NCBI GenBank assembly: GCA_937983635.1
Contig: CALJZR010000038.1
Span: forward strand, 1-33,698
Length of the DNA stretch: 33,698 nucleotides
DNA from: an uncultured bacterium
GTDB lineage: Bacteria; Patescibacteriota; Patescibacteriia; Patescibacteriales; UBA12465
Direction of reading: 5' to 3'
Position numbers and translations under genes: made by a program. Below, in pieces: positions 21,999-29,745 of the stretch. The number at the start of each line of letters is the position of its first letter. Positions within the stretch are counted from its first letter, which is position 1. A model generated the notes under the pieces. The model did not search any database and was not told the origin of the DNA. It saw only the letters and a list, made by a program, of their open reading frames with translations.

Positions 21999-22574
21999 TT
22001 ATTTATCTTTGCGTAAGCGGATTTCATAAGCCATTTGCTCAAGTTTACGTAAGTGGCCGCGTGCTTGGTCATATTTAGTGCGGAGATAACCGGTGAGATC
22101 AAAGTCCAGTAAGCTATTCATTATTTCTTCTGCCTTTTCTTTCATTTCGGCTACGCTTTCATATTTACCTTTGGCGGCGCGGTTAGTGGCGAAGCGGACC
22201 ATTTCTCCGATTAAATCACAGAAACCGCCGAGATAGCTGTCGTATCCTAATTGCAGTCCTTTAATTGGGGTAATTTTGTTTCCCGAGACAATCATGGAGA
22301 GAGTTTTGGCTTCTACATATTCTTCAGCGGCGGCGTGATAGGCGCCCTCTTCGCGCAGGCGGCTTACGCCGAAATCTTTTTCCATTTTCTTTAAGGTTGC
22401 TTCCATGCTCGCCAATTTTTCAGCACCGGCACTCAGTTCCTCTCTTTGTAGGGAAAAGATGGTCTTTTTTGCCTGGAAGAGAACGTCATTAGAACGGCTG
22501 ATAATTTGGCGTCTTTCTATCTCTCTTTTTTGATAGTCAGTTTTTAGCTTCTTAATGAAAACGGCGTTAATCAT
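21999..22574 (-). CDS. TRAX/translin-family protein, putative ribonuclease subunit
   Basis: 191 residues, all-helical. Two motifs match eukaryotic TRAX closely. EEYVEA (84-89) corresponds to QEYVEA, which carries acidic catalytic residues of TRAX. DLIGEMVRFATN (120-131) corresponds to DLTGELMRMCIN. The C-terminal half (YDQARGHLRKLEQMAYEIRLR) fits the last translin helices. Translin and TRAX form ring-like octamers. The TRAX subunit is an Mg-dependent RNase in C3PO, and archaeal TRAX-like proteins also cut RNA. In this operon it sits between the double PilB gene (22 nt upstream) and two phosphatases. I infer a role in processing RNA or DNA. Match strength is by eye, without a search. Confidence 0.78.
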   Translation of the reverse strand: MINAVFIKKLKTDYQKREIERRQIISRSNDVLFQAKKTIFSLQREELSAGAEKLASMEATLKKMEKDFGVSRLREEGAYHAAAEEYVEAKTLSMIVSGNKITPIKGLQLGYDSYLGGFCDLIGEMVRFATNRAAKGKYESVAEMKEKAEEIMNSLLDFDLTGYLRTKYDQARGHLRKLEQMAYEIRLRKDK

Positions 22575-22596
22575 AGGATTATTATTTATTATTTAT

Positions 22597-25500
22597 TTAG
22601 ATAACTCTGAAGACTTCCTCAAGGCTAGTTTCACCGGCCAAAGCTTTCAAGATTCCATCTTGGGCAATAGTAACGGTGCCGTCTTTGATGGCGGCTTGTT
22701 CGATGTCGTAGTCGGTGGCGCTAGCGTCTTGAATAATTTTTTGGATAGTTGGATTATTGGAAATTGTTTCGTAGAGACCGACCCGACCCTTGTAGCCTAG
22801 GTGTTTACATTCTTCACAGCCGGCCCCGCGATAAAATTTAAGAGACTTCGGTAGGCTTATTTCCTTATTATTAATACTAGCAATAATTTCTTGGACGCGA
22901 CGCATAGTTTCTTCATTGGGCGCGTCCTCAACCTTGCAATGGGGGCAAATGCGGCGGGCTAAGCGTTGGCCGATGGAAAATTCAATGGCATTGGCTAACG
23001 ACGATTTTTCTACCCCTAGGCCGGCAAAGCGGGAGATGGCACCAGCGGCACTATTGGCATGAATGGTGGACAAGACTAAATGTCCGGTCATGGCTGCTTC
23101 AATGGCGATTTTGGCCGTTTCTTCGTCACGGATTTCGCCAATCATCATGATGTTGGGATTTTGGCGAAGGAGGGAGCGCATAGCGGCTGCAAAAGTATAG
23201 CCATGTTCAGTGTCGATCTGCGTTTGCATAGCTCCAGGCAGCTGATATTCAATCGGATCTTCCACGGTAATAATTTTAACGTCAGATTTATTCAATTTAT
23301 TTAAAATACCGTAGAGGGTAGTGGTTTTACCAGAGCCGGTCGGACCAGTGGTAATAATTATGCCCTTGGTTTTGGTCATGGCTTGATCCAGTCTTTTTTT
23401 AGCAACGGAAGTAATGCCTAAAGTTTCTAGATCCAAAGAAGCCGCTGAGGTAGAAAGCAAACGAACAACAATAGTTTCACCATAGCCGCCGGCAATAATG
23501 GAGAGGCGGCAGTCTATTTTTTTACCATGCAGATAAACGCTGAAACGGCCGTCTAAAGTCGCTCGTTTGATGTTGGTGGCAAAGCCGGCCAGAATTTTTA
23601 TTTCTGAGAGAATGGGCAGGTAACTGGTTTTGGGTAGATCAAGGATATCATGCATGACGCCGTCGATGCGGAAGCGCACTTTCACGCCAGTTTCAGTTGG
23701 TTCAATATGGACATCGCCGGCATCGCTGGCGCTAGCCATGCTCATAATCAATTTAATCAGTTCTTTTGAGGGAACATCACTAAGATTGATGGTCTGGCCG
23801 ATATTTTTGGTTAGATCTTGAGCACGATTATATTCTTCTTCGGTAATTTTGACGCCCCGGCCGATAGTTTGCGAAATTACAATATCATATAATTCGTCGA
23901 CATAGTCAAAGTTACCGATCACACGATAGACTTCATCTAAAGAGGTGGTGCCATCAAGGCATTTTAAGACTCCATCTTGCAACATAGTAATCATGCCGTT
24001 TTCAATAGCTTGTTGGAGGATTTTAAAGGATGGAGCCTTGTCAATCGTCAATTGTTTGAGATTGTCATCCATGGTGAAGATTTCGTAGATGCCAATTCTT
24101 CCTTTGTAGCCGATGTAATTACAGTGTTCACAGCCCGTTCCTGCTTTATGAATAGTTGGCAGTTTCGAGGGTATATCAATATTAGCTTTGGGAGAAATAA
24201 CGGCTAATATTCTTTGCACCCTCTCTTCCTCTTCAGCCGTGAGAGTTTGTTCCTGCCGACAATGGGGACAAAGTTTACGTACTAAACGTTGGCCAATCAC
24301 AGCGTTAATGGAGGGTACTAAGAAATAGGGTTTGACGCCGATATCAATTAAGCGAGGAATAACGCCAGCGGCATCGTTAGTGTGTAGAGTGGAAAGGACT
24401 AAGTGCCCAGTGAGTGAAGCTTGGACGGAAATCTCGGCTGTTTCTAAATCGCGAATTTCGCCGACCATGATAACGTTGGGGTCTTGGCGTAAAATAGAGC
24501 GGAGCCCGTCCGAAAAAGTATAGCCCTTTTTTGTTTCTACTTGACTTTGGTTGATGCCGGCAAGTTGATATTCAATTGGGTCTTCCAAGGTGACAATTTT
24601 GGTCCCGGGTTGGTTTAATTTATTCAAAACAGCGTATAAAGTTGTAGTTTTACCGGATCCGGTTGGACCGGTGGTGAGAATTAGGCCGTTGGGTTTTTGG
24701 ATTTCCCGGCGTAATGTTTCTAGTATTTCTGGGCGAATACCTAAGCCTTCGAATTCTAGTGAGACCGCCTTGGAATTTAACAGACGCATAACGACACTTT
24801 CTCCATAAGCGGTGGGCAAAAAAGAGGAACGAACATCAATTTTTCCTTCTTTGAGGTAGATAGTATAGCGGCCATCTTGGGGCTTGCTGGTAATGTTGAT
24901 TTTCACCTTAGCTAGTATTTTCATGCGGGTGACAATTTTTTTCCATTTATCCCGATCAACTGTGGCGGCCTCTTGCAGGACGCCGTCAATACGGAAGCGA
25001 ATGGCCACTCCATTTTCCTCGGCTTCTATATGGATATCGCTGGAGCCAGTTTTAATGGCAGCCGCCAAGATTAGGGTAACGATATCACTGACATTAACTT
25101 CATTAATTTTATCATTAAGATTTTTATAACTCGCGATAGCCTGTTTGAATTTCTCTAAATTTTCTTCAGTGATTTCTACGCCAGAATCATATTTTTTTAT
25201 TTTCGGTACGGCTTTGTAAGCTTCAAAAGCTTGGTCGAGACTATTTTGAGAAACGAGATAGAGTTTAGCGTCAGTAAAGTATTGCTCATTTAGCCTTTGA
25301 ATTTCGTCGGCAATCTCGGCGCTTGGTTCGGTGCAGGCGACGCGGACATTCTTGCCGTCATAAAAAAAGCAGACAGCGTTTAAGAGACGCGACTGCTCTT
25401 CTGGAATAAGAACTAAAGCTTCGGGGCTAATGGGAAAGCCAAAGAGATTAACATAAGGCAAGCCGATAGCGGCGGCTCTTTTTTCTGTCTGTTTTTCAAT

Positions 25501-25611
25501 TTCTTTTAATTTGATTTCAGTCTGCTTTTTGGCAAATTTGCCCTGGATGCTGTCTTCATCATTAGCAGAAGCCTGGTCAATCAAATTTTCAATAGAGGCA
25601 ACGTCGCTCAT
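22597..25611 (-). CDS. Tandem PilB/GspE-type ATPase: two complete motor modules in one protein
   Basis: 1004 residues, about twice the normal 560-570. Module 1 has an N-terminal T2SSE_N-like domain (about 50-130), SDIHIEAEENG (191-201), Walker A GPTGSGKT (315-322), Asp box LEDPIEYQ, Walker B IMVGEIRD (381-388) and a zinc tetracysteine (C448, C451, C494, C497). Module 2 repeats this: GDVHIEPTETG (632-642), Walker A (756-763), VEDPIEYQ, Walker B MMIGEIRD (822-829), zinc (C889, C892, C932, C935). Only the second lacks a full T2SSE_N domain. Each half ends with a C-terminal T2SSE motif (SLDEVYRVI, SLEEVFRVI). PilB drives assembly of type IV pili or type II secretion pseudopili at the inner membrane. 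Two intact sites predict a trimer of double units forming a hexameric ring. Other pilus genes are not in this window. Confidence 0.93.
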   Translation of the reverse strand: MSDVASIENLIDQASANDEDSIQGKFAKKQTEIKLKEIEKQTEKRAAAIGLPYVNLFGFPISPEALVLIPEEQSRLLNAVCFFYDGKNVRVACTEPSAEIADEIQRLNEQYFTDAKLYLVSQNSLDQAFEAYKAVPKIKKYDSGVEITEENLEKFKQAIASYKNLNDKINEVNVSDIVTLILAAAIKTGSSDIHIEAEENGVAIRFRIDGVLQEAATVDRDKWKKIVTRMKILAKVKINITSKPQDGRYTIYLKEGKIDVRSSFLPTAYGESVVMRLLNSKAVSLEFEGLGIRPEILETLRREIQKPNGLILTTGPTGSGKTTTLYAVLNKLNQPGTKIVTLEDPIEYQLAGINQSQVETKKGYTFSDGLRSILRQDPNVIMVGEIRDLETAEISVQASLTGHLVLSTLHTNDAAGVIPRLIDIGVKPYFLVPSINAVIGQRLVRKLCPHCRQEQTLTAEEEERVQRILAVISPKANIDIPSKLPTIHKAGTGCEHCNYIGYKGRIGIYEIFTMDDNLKQLTIDKAPSFKILQQAIENGMITMLQDGVLKCLDGTTSLDEVYRVIGNFDYVDELYDIVISQTIGRGVKITEEEYNRAQDLTKNIGQTINLSDVPSKELIKLIMSMASASDAGDVHIEPTETGVKVRFRIDGVMHDILDLPKTSYLPILSEIKILAGFATNIKRATLDGRFSVYLHGKKIDCRLSIIAGGYGETIVVRLLSTSAASLDLETLGITSVAKKRLDQAMTKTKGIIITTGPTGSGKTTTLYGILNKLNKSDVKIITVEDPIEYQLPGAMQTQIDTEHGYTFAAAMRSLLRQNPNIMMIGEIRDEETAKIAIEAAMTGHLVLSTIHANSAAGAISRFAGLGVEKSSLANAIEFSIGQRLARRICPHCKVEDAPNEETMRRVQEIIASINNKEISLPKSLKFYRGAGCEECKHLGYKGRVGLYETISNNPTIQKIIQDASATDYDIEQAAIKDGTVTIAQDGILKALAGETSLEEVFRVI

Positions 25612-25626
25612 AGCGGCTTAATTAAT

Positions 25627-25671
25627 AGCCGCGGTTAGTCCGCCGAAAAATCGGCAGCCTTGGCCGCGGCT
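25627..25671 (-). promoter_or_regulatory. Large GC-rich dyad in the leader of the double PilB gene
   Basis: Outer arms AGCCGCGG (25627-25634) and CCGCGGCT (25664-25671) pair exactly. An inner hairpin GCCGA-AAAA-TCGGC (25642-25655) lies within. No T-tract follows, so it is not a clean terminator. It ends 15 nt before the ATG at 25611. It may fold in the mRNA leader and affect translation, or stabilise the upstream message. Confidence 0.5.
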
Positions 25672-25688
25672 AAGAAGAGATTTGAAAT

Positions 25689-26660
25689 TTAGCGTTTGCG
25701 CTGGAAGATTCGCTCCAGTTTGCTGCGTCCTTTCTTCTCTTGCAAATGCAGATAGAGACCGGTCCAAGTGGAAATTTGGAAGCTGTTTAAGATGGAGGCG
25801 GCGACAATCATAGTGCTGATGGTAAGGATGAAGCTGATAGCGGTGAGAATCGGGGCGTATATTTGCAGAGATAAAATCAAGAGCGGTAAGAAGAAAAGGA
25901 AGATGGCGGCGATGGTTAAAACGCCAACAGCAAAATTAATCAAGAAGAGAAGAAGGGCCATTTCCAAGCTCACCAACCAGTTTTTTTGAAAAAGATTTAA
26001 GCCTTTAGAAATTGAAGATACAAAACTTCGACCCTCTAAGACGCGGGCGGCAATTGCGTATTTAATGATAAGAGCAATTGATAGAGAAATAGGCACGAAA
26101 ATTATGAAGAGTAAGGTGTAGGCCAGGGCTAAGGCGGAAGTGTCGGTAATCAGCAAGAAAACTAGGGGTAAGCTAATAATGAAGAAACTAAGGGTTATGA
26201 CAATATTATTAGTGATATTTAAGGCTAAAACTCTCCAGAAATGTTTGCGGCCAGCCAGTAGGCCTTCGCTAATACTTAAATCTTCTTTCTTTTTCTTGCT
26301 GAGAATGATGCGCGCACTTTGTTCAACTAAAGCCGCTTGGGAGGTAATGGCTAAATAAGTCATTACTACCACCAAGGCTAAGACCAATAAGGCGACGCTT
26401 AGGATTGACCACAGGAGAGAGGGGTTTGTAGTGGCCAGTTGACTGATTCCGTGGTAGAAATTAGGATCAAAGAGACTGTAAAAGATGAAGAAGCCGGTGC
26501 TGACAAAGCTTCCTCCTGGATTATTATTCAGCCCCTGAGCAATAATCTGATATTCTCCACCAATTGCCGTTAAAGAGGCAAAGATTCCAAAGAACCAGAG
26601 GTGGCGATAGCGCTTGGTGATGTTCCAAGCTTGTTTGAGAAAAAAGCGGTAGGAGAACAT
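25689..26660 (-). CDS. Polytopic membrane protein, unknown function
   Basis: 323 residues with six or seven hydrophobic segments (about 22-40, 68-90, 105-130, 150-172, 178-200, 238-262, 268-300). The start SYRFFLKQAWNITKRYRHLWFFGIFA is typical of a CPR membrane family related to glycerophosphodiester-phosphodiesterase membrane domains, which have no catalytic residues themselves. The C-terminus is basic (KGRSKLERIFQRKR). It is the upstream neighbour of the double PilB gene, 77 nt apart on the same strand, and may be co-transcribed with it. No pilus-platform (PilC) signature is seen. Confidence 0.7.
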   Translation of the reverse strand: MFSYRFFLKQAWNITKRYRHLWFFGIFASLTAIGGEYQIIAQGLNNNPGGSFVSTGFFIFYSLFDPNFYHGISQLATTNPSLLWSILSVALLVLALVVVMTYLAITSQAALVEQSARIILSKKKKEDLSISEGLLAGRKHFWRVLALNITNNIVITLSFFIISLPLVFLLITDTSALALAYTLLFIIFVPISLSIALIIKYAIAARVLEGRSFVSSISKGLNLFQKNWLVSLEMALLLFLINFAVGVLTIAAIFLFFLPLLILSLQIYAPILTAISFILTISTMIVAASILNSFQISTWTGLYLHLQEKKGRSKLERIFQRKR

Positions 26661-26673
26661 AAAATTGTGTTAA

Positions 26674-26697
26674 TTTAGCTAATATAATAAAGCTAAA
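26674..26697. promoter_or_regulatory. Inverted repeat over the -10 region of the 25689-26660 gene
   Basis: TTTAGCT and AGCTAAA flank a 10-bp AATATAATAA core. A minus-strand TATTAT lies inside. It resembles an operator, but AT-rich repeats of this length can arise by chance. Confidence 0.35.
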
Positions 26698-26707
26698 ACC
26701 TGAACCA

Positions 26708-26743
26708 TTTTCAATTGAAAAATTCGGCTAGGTTTGCTACTAT
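26708..26743 (+). promoter_or_regulatory. Promoter of the tyrS-argS-glyS cluster
   Basis: TTGAAA (26715-26720), a 17-nt spacer and TACTAT (26738-26743). The -35 overlaps a perfect palindrome, TTTTCAATTGAAAA (26708-26721). A TTG at 26715 could be read as an early start for tyrS, but it lies in the -35 box. Confidence 0.55.
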
Positions 26744-26777
26744 TATAACATATTTAATAAATTATTACCAAGCATTT

Positions 26778-28007
26778 ATGCCTAAAGCACAGATTGACCA
26801 GCACGCTATCGCGGAAATTTTAGAAAGAGGCGTTGAAAAAATTTATCCCGGACGGGCGGAATTAGAAAAAAAACTGAAAGAGGGCCAGGTTTTACGTTTG
26901 TATTGCGGTTTTGATCCTAGCGCCAGTTCTTTACATGTCGGCAATGCGATTGCTTTAGCTAAGCTGGCGCAATTTCAACGTCTAGGGCATAAGGTTATCT
27001 TTTTAATCGGTGGTTTTACAGGAATGATTGGCGATCCTACGGGTAAAGGGTCGGCGCGGAAAAAATTAAGCAGAGAAGAAGTGACGGCAAATTCTTTAAA
27101 TTTTCAAAAACAAGCCGCCGCTTACCTTAACTTTAAGGGCAATAATCCGGCGGAAGTAAAGTATAATAATGATTGGCTGGATCAGTTGAGTTTTAAGGAT
27201 GTGATTGAGCTTTCTTCTCACTTTACCGTTCAGCAGATGATTCAGCGTGATATGTTTCAGAAACGTTTAGAAGAAGAAAAGCCAATTTTTTTGCATGAAT
27301 TTTTATACCCCCTCGCTCAAGCTTATGACAGCGTAGCCTTAGATGTTGACGTGGAAGTGGGCGGCAATGACCAAATGTTTAACATGATGTGCGGCCGAGA
27401 TTTGTTGAAGGCAGTAAGTAATAAAGAAAAAAGCGTTTTGACGATGAAGCTTTTAACCGATAGCGAAGGCAAAAAGATGGGCAAAAGCGAGGGCAATATC
27501 GTTTTTCTTGAAGAAAAAGCTACGGATATGTACGGTCAAGTGATGTCTTGGCCAGATGGCGTTTTAGCTTCGGCTTTTGAACTTTGTACTTTTATCCCTT
27601 GGGAAGAAGCTTTAGCTTTGGGGGCGAGCTTAAAAGAAAATCGGGCTAATCCACGCGATTTGAAGATGCGCCTAGCTTTTGAAATTACCAAGATTAATCA
27701 CGGCGAGAAGGCGGCTACGGAAGCCCAGGATTATTTTATTCGGACAGTTCAAAATAAAGAGATGCCTGTTGACATTGAGTCAAAAAATTTAGCGGCTGGT
27801 CAATATAAGATTATTGATTTAGTCGTTGCCTTGGGCTTGAGTGCTAGTCGGAGTGAAGCCCGACGTTTAATTGAACAAGGAGGGATTAAAATTGGTTTTA
27901 ATCAGGATTTAGCCGCTATTAGTGACAGTCAGGAGGAAATTGAGGTTAGTTCAGGATTGATTGTCCAGCGTGGCAAGAGACAGTTTATAAAAATCACTGC
28001 TGTTTAA
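26778..28007 (+). CDS. tyrS: Tyrosyl-tRNA synthetase
   Basis: 409 residues from ATG at 26778. An earlier TTG frame is rejected because it lies in the promoter and adds no conserved sequence. Class I motifs are present: YCGFDPSASSLHVGN (HIGH equivalent HVGN at 53-56), GGFTGMIGDPTG, and the KMSKS equivalent KKMGKSEGN. An S4 RNA-binding domain closes the protein (LGLSASRSEARRLIEQGG). The enzyme charges tRNA-Tyr. It leads a cluster with argS (2 nt downstream) and glyS. No T-box leader is present. Confidence 0.96.
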   Translation: MPKAQIDQHAIAEILERGVEKIYPGRAELEKKLKEGQVLRLYCGFDPSASSLHVGNAIALAKLAQFQRLGHKVIFLIGGFTGMIGDPTGKGSARKKLSREEVTANSLNFQKQAAAYLNFKGNNPAEVKYNNDWLDQLSFKDVIELSSHFTVQQMIQRDMFQKRLEEEKPIFLHEFLYPLAQAYDSVALDVDVEVGGNDQMFNMMCGRDLLKAVSNKEKSVLTMKLLTDSEGKKMGKSEGNIVFLEEKATDMYGQVMSWPDGVLASAFELCTFIPWEEALALGASLKENRANPRDLKMRLAFEITKINHGEKAATEAQDYFIRTVQNKEMPVDIESKNLAAGQYKIIDLVVALGLSASRSEARRLIEQGGIKIGFNQDLAAISDSQEEIEVSSGLIVQRGKRQFIKITAV

Positions 28008-28009
28008 CT

Positions 28010-29701
28010 ATGTATCTATTCGAGTTAAAAGAAAAAATCGCTTCCTTCTTGGGGGTCGACCCTCTGGATTTTGTTTATCCACCCTTGCCTGAGTTGGGTG
28101 ATTTAAGTTTGCCTTTGTTTAATCTAGCCAAGAGTCAGGGGAAAACCCCGGCCCTTTTAGCGCAGGAACAAGCGGAAATTATAGCCAATCTGCCGGAGAG
28201 CTCAGACTTATTTCTGAGTGTTAAAGCCGTTGGTCCTTATTTGAATTTTTTCTTAGCCCCAGCCTCTTTTTTAGAGAGGGCGATTATTGATATCAAGCAA
28301 ACTGGTTCCAATTTTGGCCGCTCTGAGGTTGGTCGGGGCCAGCGGGTGATGCTGGAATATTCCAATGCTAATACTCATAAAGAATATCATGTCGGTCACC
28401 TTCGGAATTTATTCTACGGAGACGCTGTCCAGAGGATTTTGCAATTCAACGGCTATCACGCTATTCCTGTGTCTTATATTAATGATTTTGGCATCCACGT
28501 CGCTAAGACACTATGGAATTGGCAACGCCATCCGGAGTATGCTCAGACTGCTGGACCAAAGGGGAAGCTTTTAGGCGACTGCTATAGCACGGCTAATCAG
28601 AATATCGGCGATAGTCAAGAAGCTAAAGCTGAAGTAAGTGCGACCATGAAGGCGATTGAAAGCCGGCAGGGTGAAACTTACGAACTTTGGCAGGAGACTA
28701 GAAAGTGGAGCATTGCTTATTTCGATGAAATCTATCAGCGCCTTGGTATTAAATTTGAACATATCTTTTATGAAAGCGAAGTGATTGCTGATGGTTTAAA
28801 AATCACCGAAGAACTATTGGCGCGTGGCGTTCTTATTAAAAGTCAAGGTGCCATTATTGCCGATTTAGAGGCTTATGGTCTCGGTGTTTTGCCAATTATT
28901 CGTTCCGATGGCACCGCCCTTTATCCGGTGGCCGATTTAGCTTTAGCCAAATTGAAGTTTGTGGACTATAAATTGCAGGAATCTGTTTATGTGGTTGATA
29001 TTAGGCAGGGACTCTATTTTAAACAATTGGCAAAAATTTTTGAATTGGCAGGTGAAAAATTTAAAATCAGTCATCTTGGTTATGACTTTGTGACTTTAAA
29101 GAACGGCATGATGTCTTCGCGTAGCGGTAATGTTATTACCTATGATCAGCTGTTTGCCGAAGCTTTAGCGCGGGCGCAAAAAGAGGTTTTTAGTCGCCAT
29201 CAAGATTGGAGTGAAGAAAAAATTCAAGCCATAAGCGAGAAATTAGCTATCGCCGCTTTAAAATTTGAAATGTTAAAGGTCAGTGCGGATAAGGTTATTA
29301 CTTTTGATATGAATGAGGCTCTGCGTTTTGATGGTTTTACGGCGGCCTATCTTCAATATACGGGAGCGCGCCTGGCTAGTTTGGTGCGCAAGTCCGAAAT
29401 TATTAAATCCGGCTCCCTTGATTATCAGCTTTTAGCCCATCCTAAAGAATTAGCCCTGGCCTTATGCTTGCAACGTTTTCCGGAAATTATTTTAAAGGCA
29501 GGTGAACAGCGTGATGCGTCTGTTATTGCCCGTTACTTGTTTGAATTAGCCCAAGTTTTTAATGACTACTATCACGAGGTCCCAGTCTTGAAAGCGGAGA
29601 CGCCTTTGGCGGCGGCGCGTTTAGCTTTATTAGCTTCAGTGCGCCAAGTTTTAGAAAACGGTTTTACTTTACTTGGCTTATCTTATTTAGAAGAAATGTA
29701 G
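28010..29701 (+). CDS. argS: Arginyl-tRNA synthetase
   Basis: 563 residues. The class I HIGH motif is NTHKEYHVGHLRN (HVGH at 127-130). The KMSKS equivalent is reduced to MMSSRSGN, as is normal for many ArgRS, which often lack a canonical KMSKS. The N-terminal Add1-like domain (about 1-85) recognises the tRNA D-loop, and the C-terminal DALR anticodon domain has LQYTGARLASLVRK and ends AARLALLASVRQVLENGFTLLGL. The start lies 2 nt after tyrS, so the two are translationally coupled. Confidence 0.96.
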   Translation: MYLFELKEKIASFLGVDPLDFVYPPLPELGDLSLPLFNLAKSQGKTPALLAQEQAEIIANLPESSDLFLSVKAVGPYLNFFLAPASFLERAIIDIKQTGSNFGRSEVGRGQRVMLEYSNANTHKEYHVGHLRNLFYGDAVQRILQFNGYHAIPVSYINDFGIHVAKTLWNWQRHPEYAQTAGPKGKLLGDCYSTANQNIGDSQEAKAEVSATMKAIESRQGETYELWQETRKWSIAYFDEIYQRLGIKFEHIFYESEVIADGLKITEELLARGVLIKSQGAIIADLEAYGLGVLPIIRSDGTALYPVADLALAKLKFVDYKLQESVYVVDIRQGLYFKQLAKIFELAGEKFKISHLGYDFVTLKNGMMSSRSGNVITYDQLFAEALARAQKEVFSRHQDWSEEKIQAISEKLAIAALKFEMLKVSADKVITFDMNEALRFDGFTAAYLQYTGARLASLVRKSEIIKSGSLDYQLLAHPKELALALCLQRFPEIILKAGEQRDASVIARYLFELAQVFNDYYHEVPVLKAETPLAAARLALLASVRQVLENGFTLLGLSYLEEM

Positions 29702-29745
29702 TGACTTGATAGTTTAATTTTATTCATTAATTATTATTAAAAGAT

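Noticed and set aside
22597..25611. Misassembly or recent duplication as the source of the double PilB
   Set aside because: The two modules differ throughout and keep different linkers and zinc loops. They are old paralogous halves in one open frame.
26715..26777. Extended N-terminus of tyrS from a TTG at 26715
   Set aside because: This TTG is the -35 box of the promoter, and the added residues match nothing in TyrRS. The ATG at 26778 is preferred.
26600..26780. T-box riboswitch before the synthetase cluster
   Set aside because: The gap is too short and holds no T-box (TGGN...) sequence or terminator before tyrS.
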